Position numbers and translations under genes: made by a program. Positions 62,701-64,000 of a stretch of 64,000 nt of DNA are shown one piece after another. Under the pieces are notes generated by a model. That model was not told the origin of the DNA. It made no database searches and was given only the letters and a program-made list of their open reading frames with translations. How positions within the stretch are numbered: the stretch's first letter is position 1; every line of letters begins with the position of its first letter. The DNA comes from Lysobacteraceae bacterium. GTDB taxonomy: Bacteria > Pseudomonadota > Gammaproteobacteria > Xanthomonadales > Xanthomonadaceae. The stretch is from assembly GCA_031263725.1 (NCBI GenBank), contig JAISFF010000015.1, forward strand, positions 1-64,000. The letters are read 5' to 3'.

Positions 62701-64000
62701 CCGGGGCATTGACGTGGTAATCGCTGGTTTCGTCGACGCTGCCGGTGTTGGCATAGTTGCCGTGATTCAGGCTCAACCCGCCGCCGGTATGGGCGATGGT
62801 GATCGGCGCATCGATGAAGATGTCCCGATGCGCGTTCAGGGTCAGCATGGTCGGTGCGTTCCAGGCGACCGCCGCGTCGACATGGATGTTGCCGGCGCCG
62901 CTGCCGGCGGCGACAGTGGCCAGGATCACGCTGGTATTGGCCAGGTTGGCCGACAGCGTGGCGGCGCCGATGCCGCTGCTGGTCCAGGCGCCGCCGCCGG
63001 CGGAAACGGTGAAGTCGGTGGGATCGATCAGCCATTCGCCGGTCTTGCCGTAGGTGGAGAAGGTGCTGACGCGGGCGCCATCGGCCACCTGCACGTGGGC
63101 GCCGCTGGTATCGATGAAACCGCCGTCGCCGCCTTGCGGCGCGCTGGCGTCCAGAGTGCCGGCCACCTGCACGGTGCCGCCGTCGAAACCGCCGCGCAGC
63201 ACGATCCTGCCGTTGCGGTTTTCCAGCGTGCGCGCTTCGATCACGCCGGTGTTGTTGACCACGGTCTGCAGCAGCGCAGCGCTGGCCTTGGCGGTCATCA
63301 GCACCTGTCCGCCATCGGCCTGGATCAACTGATGGTTCTCGACCAGCGCGTCGCGGGTGGCTGCGTCGACGCTGACATTGAGCAGTCCGTCGCCGGCGAA
63401 ATCCAGGGTGATGGCATTGCCCGCGGCCAGTGCCACGGTGCCGCGCCGGGCCGATACCAGCCCCTGGTTGCTGACGCGGCCGCCGAGCAGGGCCACGGCG
63501 CCGCCATCGCCGGCGCTGATGCGGCCGAAGTTCTGCACGGAACCCGGGTTGCCGTTGCCGCGGAAATGGTAGCGGCCGCTGGCGAAGTCTTCGTTGGAGA
63601 TGTCCAGCGTCGAGGCGACCAGGCTGCCGACATCGACCTGGGCATTGCGCCCGAACAGGATGCCGTTGGGATTGATCAGGAAGACGCGGCCATTGGCGTC
63701 GATCTGTCCCATGATCTGCGAGCCGTCCGCGCCGAGGACGCGGTTGAGCGCGATCGAGTCCGCGCCGGGCTGATGGAAGCTGACGCGATGGCCTTCACCG
63801 ACATTGAATTCCTGCCACTGGATCGCGAGCTTGTCGCTGTGCTGGCGGATGTCGAGGCGCTGGCCGTCGGGCAGGCCGATCGAGCCTTGCCCCAGAACGA
63901 TCTCGCCGCCGGCCGGCAGACTCGCGGCGAACGCGCCGGCGCCGGGCGCCAGTGCGAGGGCCAGACAAAGGGGGAGAGTTCGGAGATTGTGTACAGGCCC
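56774..64000 (-). CDS. TpsA exoprotein, FHA/HMW-like giant repeat adhesin (5' end beyond window)
   Basis: At least 2408 residues; the reading frame is open to the right edge and already inside a signal peptide there (LPLCLALALAPGAGAFAA), so only a few codons are missing. A TPS secretion domain follows (about 30-300): VGEGHRVSFHQPGADSIALNRV, DGSQIMGQIDANGRVFLINPNGILFG (NPNGI motif). Next come a GLUG array (about 630-1100), a YDG-type segment, fourteen MBG-type repeats (about 1250-2348), and a short tail with two Cys 12 residues apart. This is a secreted or surface-held adhesin exported by the downstream TpsB. Binding target unknown. Confidence 0.95.
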   Translation of the reverse strand, partial: GPVHNLRTLPLCLALALAPGAGAFAASLPAGGEIVLGQGSIGLPDGQRLDIRQHSDKLAIQWQEFNVGEGHRVSFHQPGADSIALNRVLGADGSQIMGQIDANGRVFLINPNGILFGRNAQVDVGSLVASTLDISNEDFASGRYHFRGNGNPGSVQNFGRISAGDGGAVALLGGRVSNQGLVSARRGTVALAAGNAITLDFAGDGLLNVSVDAATRDALVENHQLIQADGGQVLMTAKASAALLQTVVNNTGVIEARTLENRNGRIVLRGGFDGGTVQVAGTLDASAPQGGDGGFIDTSGAHVQVADGARVSTFSTYGKTGEWLIDPTDFTVSAGGGAWTSSGIGAATLSANLANTSVILATVAAGSGAGNIHVDAAVAWNAPTMLTLNAHRDIFIDAPITIAHTGGGLSLNHGNYANTGSVDETSDYHVNAPVSFTAGSGGQFSVNGTEYTLIHTREQLENISVTAPADWDWEQAEWKGNAYALARDLDLFGITYGSVVVASTKDQRVYSDVGLPPPPFEMIGRVVFSGLGHAIDRLTIDGNGGGSYSFGLFGFVENGTLRDFTLANGNVSGYASNYGGTGAVVGAMSETRVKNVTVANTAVQGGSYVGIIAGNGDYSAILDSRVTASSVIGRSYVGGLVGDLYGGYGNSGSNRISISGSYADACVQGDSDVGGLAGRSDGVIRDSYSTGEVEGKYSIGGLVGSNAGAIRNSYATGKVEGESSVGGLAGYNEGTIEDSHATGAVTGSSGSIGGLVGVHFSGSINRSYATGAVTVTADQYDSAAGGLVGTNESDINDSYASGAVSGIDSVGGLVGVNHWGGGRINNSHASGDVEGGMFVGGLVGFHSGVVSDRDTYIKQSSASGSVTGTQSVGGLVGGAGERSLIETSHAAGEVHGQQQVGGLIGSLAASSTVTDSYTSGDIHGTDYVGGLIGSLAAGSTVTDSYASGDIHGTDYVGGLIGQSTGSQAGPNAIEHAYATGNVFGNQYVGGLVGFNGSYSQIHGSFAQGEVHGAESVGGLVGVNRGSSRIGESYAVGNVYGWLYVGGLVGFQDGNSTIQQSYSAGAVSAIPNPDSGMLGGFSGGLLGYGSGDSTVTGSFWNTETSGLAKGIGNDSSQTGVQGLTTAQMQRLDPFIAAGWNIDDAGGTDNAWRLYTGYTAPLLRHFMKPLAVSVDGSTIYDGRTSGSIADYRVDPADGVMRELILGSLQYQISHSNAGHYDTADGSLILYGLYSLQQGYDIRYADSHLAIDKRNIRITADDLGKLYGEADPELTWTLGGLGLAEGDALESVLGGQLTRAAGENVGRYAIYQGSLNLLDSTNYDIAFIEGTLSITPRAITISADDLSKLYGNADPALSWRVTDGSLVQGDSLAGALTRQTGEDVGQYAIGQGSLANGNYAISFIDGVLTIAPRAITITADDLGKFYGEADPALSWRVTGGNLVQGDSFSGLLGRQAGESVGQYAIGQGTLANGNYDISFVDGTLSITPRPINVTANDLTRVYGDADPALTWTVGGMGLANGDSNGNVFSGGLIRDLGEDTGIYGIHQGSLALINGNYQLTGFIDGVFSIVPRGIAISVTADDLGKIYGELDPALTWQVTDGALVGGDTLSGSLIRDAGENVGQYAIRQGTLANPNYNITFIDGVLTITPRAITLRADDLEKIYGNADPMLSWRITDGRLVQGDSLAGALSRQAGENVGQYVIGQGSLADASGNYTISFIDGMLTITPRGITLRADDLEKIYGNADPTLSWRITDGRLVEGDSLSGALARQAGENVGQYAIGQGSLANGNYAISFVDGVFSITPRGITLRADDLEKIYGNADPTLSWRITDGRLVEGDSLSGALARQAGENVGQYAIGQGSLANGTYAISFVDGVFSITPRGITLRADDLEKIYGNADPTLSWRVIDGSLVQGDSLSGALTRRAGENVGQYAIGQGSLADASGNYVISFIDGTLTITPRGITLRADDLEKIYGNADPALSWRITDGRLVEGDSLSGALSRQAGENVGQYAIGQGSLADASGNYTISFIDGVFSITPRGITLRADDLEKIYGNADPTLGWRITDGRLVEGDSLSGALSRQAGENVGQYAIGQGSLAEASGNYTISFIDGTLTITPRGITIRADDLEKIYGNADPTLNWRITDGRLVEGDALSGALSRQAGEDVGDYAIMPGTLGNPNYRVDFIDGTLSVTPRRITITANDLSKVYGDDDPFLSHTIGGMGIASWDSIDSVVFGALQRDAGDNAGRYVIGQGSLTANSNYIIDAFNGGILNIAPRDLVIAADDLEKWYGDADPPFTWNITQGDLASWDSLASVFSGSLSRQYGESVGEYVIHQGNLAGSPNYRIEFQNGRFTIRQIAAPEPQRELTVTADILASPYSPHCQAGEFSGDAGNGCIVPDAIDDSPYRIINGGLRLP
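56955..60252 (-). repeat. Array of 14 MBG-type repeats in the TpsA gene
   Basis: Fourteen head-to-tail units of 76-83 codons (about 228-249 bp), each beginning like ITLRADDLEKIYGNADP and ending like YAISFIDGTLTITPR. Units 6 to 12 (about 57440-59060) are nearly identical at the protein level; the outer units diverge. Some central units contain an extra two codons (ADASGNY versus ANGNY). The array encodes about 1100 residues. Such identity invites copy-number change and assembly collapse. Confidence 0.9.
60700..62105 (-). repeat. GLUG-motif repeat array in the TpsA gene
   Basis: About 16 copies of the pattern VGGLVG-x-N-x-G-x-I-x-x-SYA-x-G-x-V-x-G spaced 24-40 residues, the GLUG motif also found in IgA-peptidase and adhesin passengers. 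They should build part of a beta-helix. Confidence 0.85.
61121..61288 (-). repeat. 84-bp tandem duplication within the GLUG array
   Basis: Two adjacent 84-bp units encode SSTVTDSYTSGDIHGTDYVG and its near twin with SYASG. They differ by a few bases only, so this duplication is recent. Confidence 0.8.

Overview
The window is a 64-kb piece of a high-G+C gammaproteobacterial chromosome. Gene content and order point to the Xanthomonadales (Lysobacteraceae/Xanthomonadaceae or a close relative). Supporting blocks are rnpB, rsmI divergent from lpoA-yraN; tsaC-topA; smg-dprA-LysM divergent from def-fmt-rsmB; a DUF1820 gene beside a rhomboid protease; and ubiA beside tRNA-Arg. This placement is inferred from recalled gene neighbourhoods, with no database search.

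Layout. (1) 1-1000 is a decayed accessory junction: an IS3-family transposase fragment, a broken tRNA-like half, an intact tRNA with a CAT anticodon (probably tRNA-Ile2), and a relic of about 19 codons of a P4-type integrase abutting rnpB. (2) 1000-6035 holds rnpB, rsmI, lpoA, yraN and ppk2. (3) 6190-14309 is a minus-strand catabolic cluster: a fused enoyl-CoA hydratase/3-hydroxyacyl-CoA dehydrogenase, an MFS acid transporter, an acyl-CoA dehydrogenase, a DcaP-type porin and a family III CoA-transferase. The set matches uptake, CoA activation and beta-oxidation of dicarboxylic acids. (4) 14743-20016 carries tandem secreted paralogs, IS5- and IS481-type transposase relics, ilvD, a small lipoprotein and a DUF4303 protein. 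(5) 20081-38885 is mostly housekeeping: slt, two DUF4124-like secreted proteins, tsaC, topA, two GYF_2-domain membrane proteins, smg, dprA, a LysM protein, def, fmt, rsmB, an ArnT-like glycosyltransferase and a YgjP-type metallopeptidase. (6) 39064-46155 has a FadL-type channel, a rhomboid protease, a DUF1820 protein, nrdB and nrdA behind a cobalamin riboswitch, and tRNA-Arg(CCG). (7) 46313-54309 has ubiA, a paaH-like dehydrogenase with a 3-oxoadipyl-CoA-type thiolase, a Dyp peroxidase, a frameshifted small membrane protein and the proton-pumping pyrophosphatase hppA. (8) 55095-64000 is a two-partner secretion locus. Its exoprotein, cut by the window edge, has at least 2408 residues with a GLUG array and 14 MBG-type repeats, and is translationally coupled to its TpsB transporter.

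How genes may work together. The cluster at 6-14 kb plus the dehydrogenase-thiolase pair at 47-50 kb could form a full adipate-type beta-oxidation route ending in acetyl-CoA and succinyl-CoA, the latter also being the likely CoA donor for the CoA-transferase. The riboswitch before nrdAB predicts that a B12-dependent class II ribonucleotide reductase lies elsewhere in the genome. No large undescribed system is evident. The most unusual items are the GYF_2-pilin fusion, the repeat-rich TpsA, the B12-controlled class I reductase, and several gene relics visible only by reading across frames.
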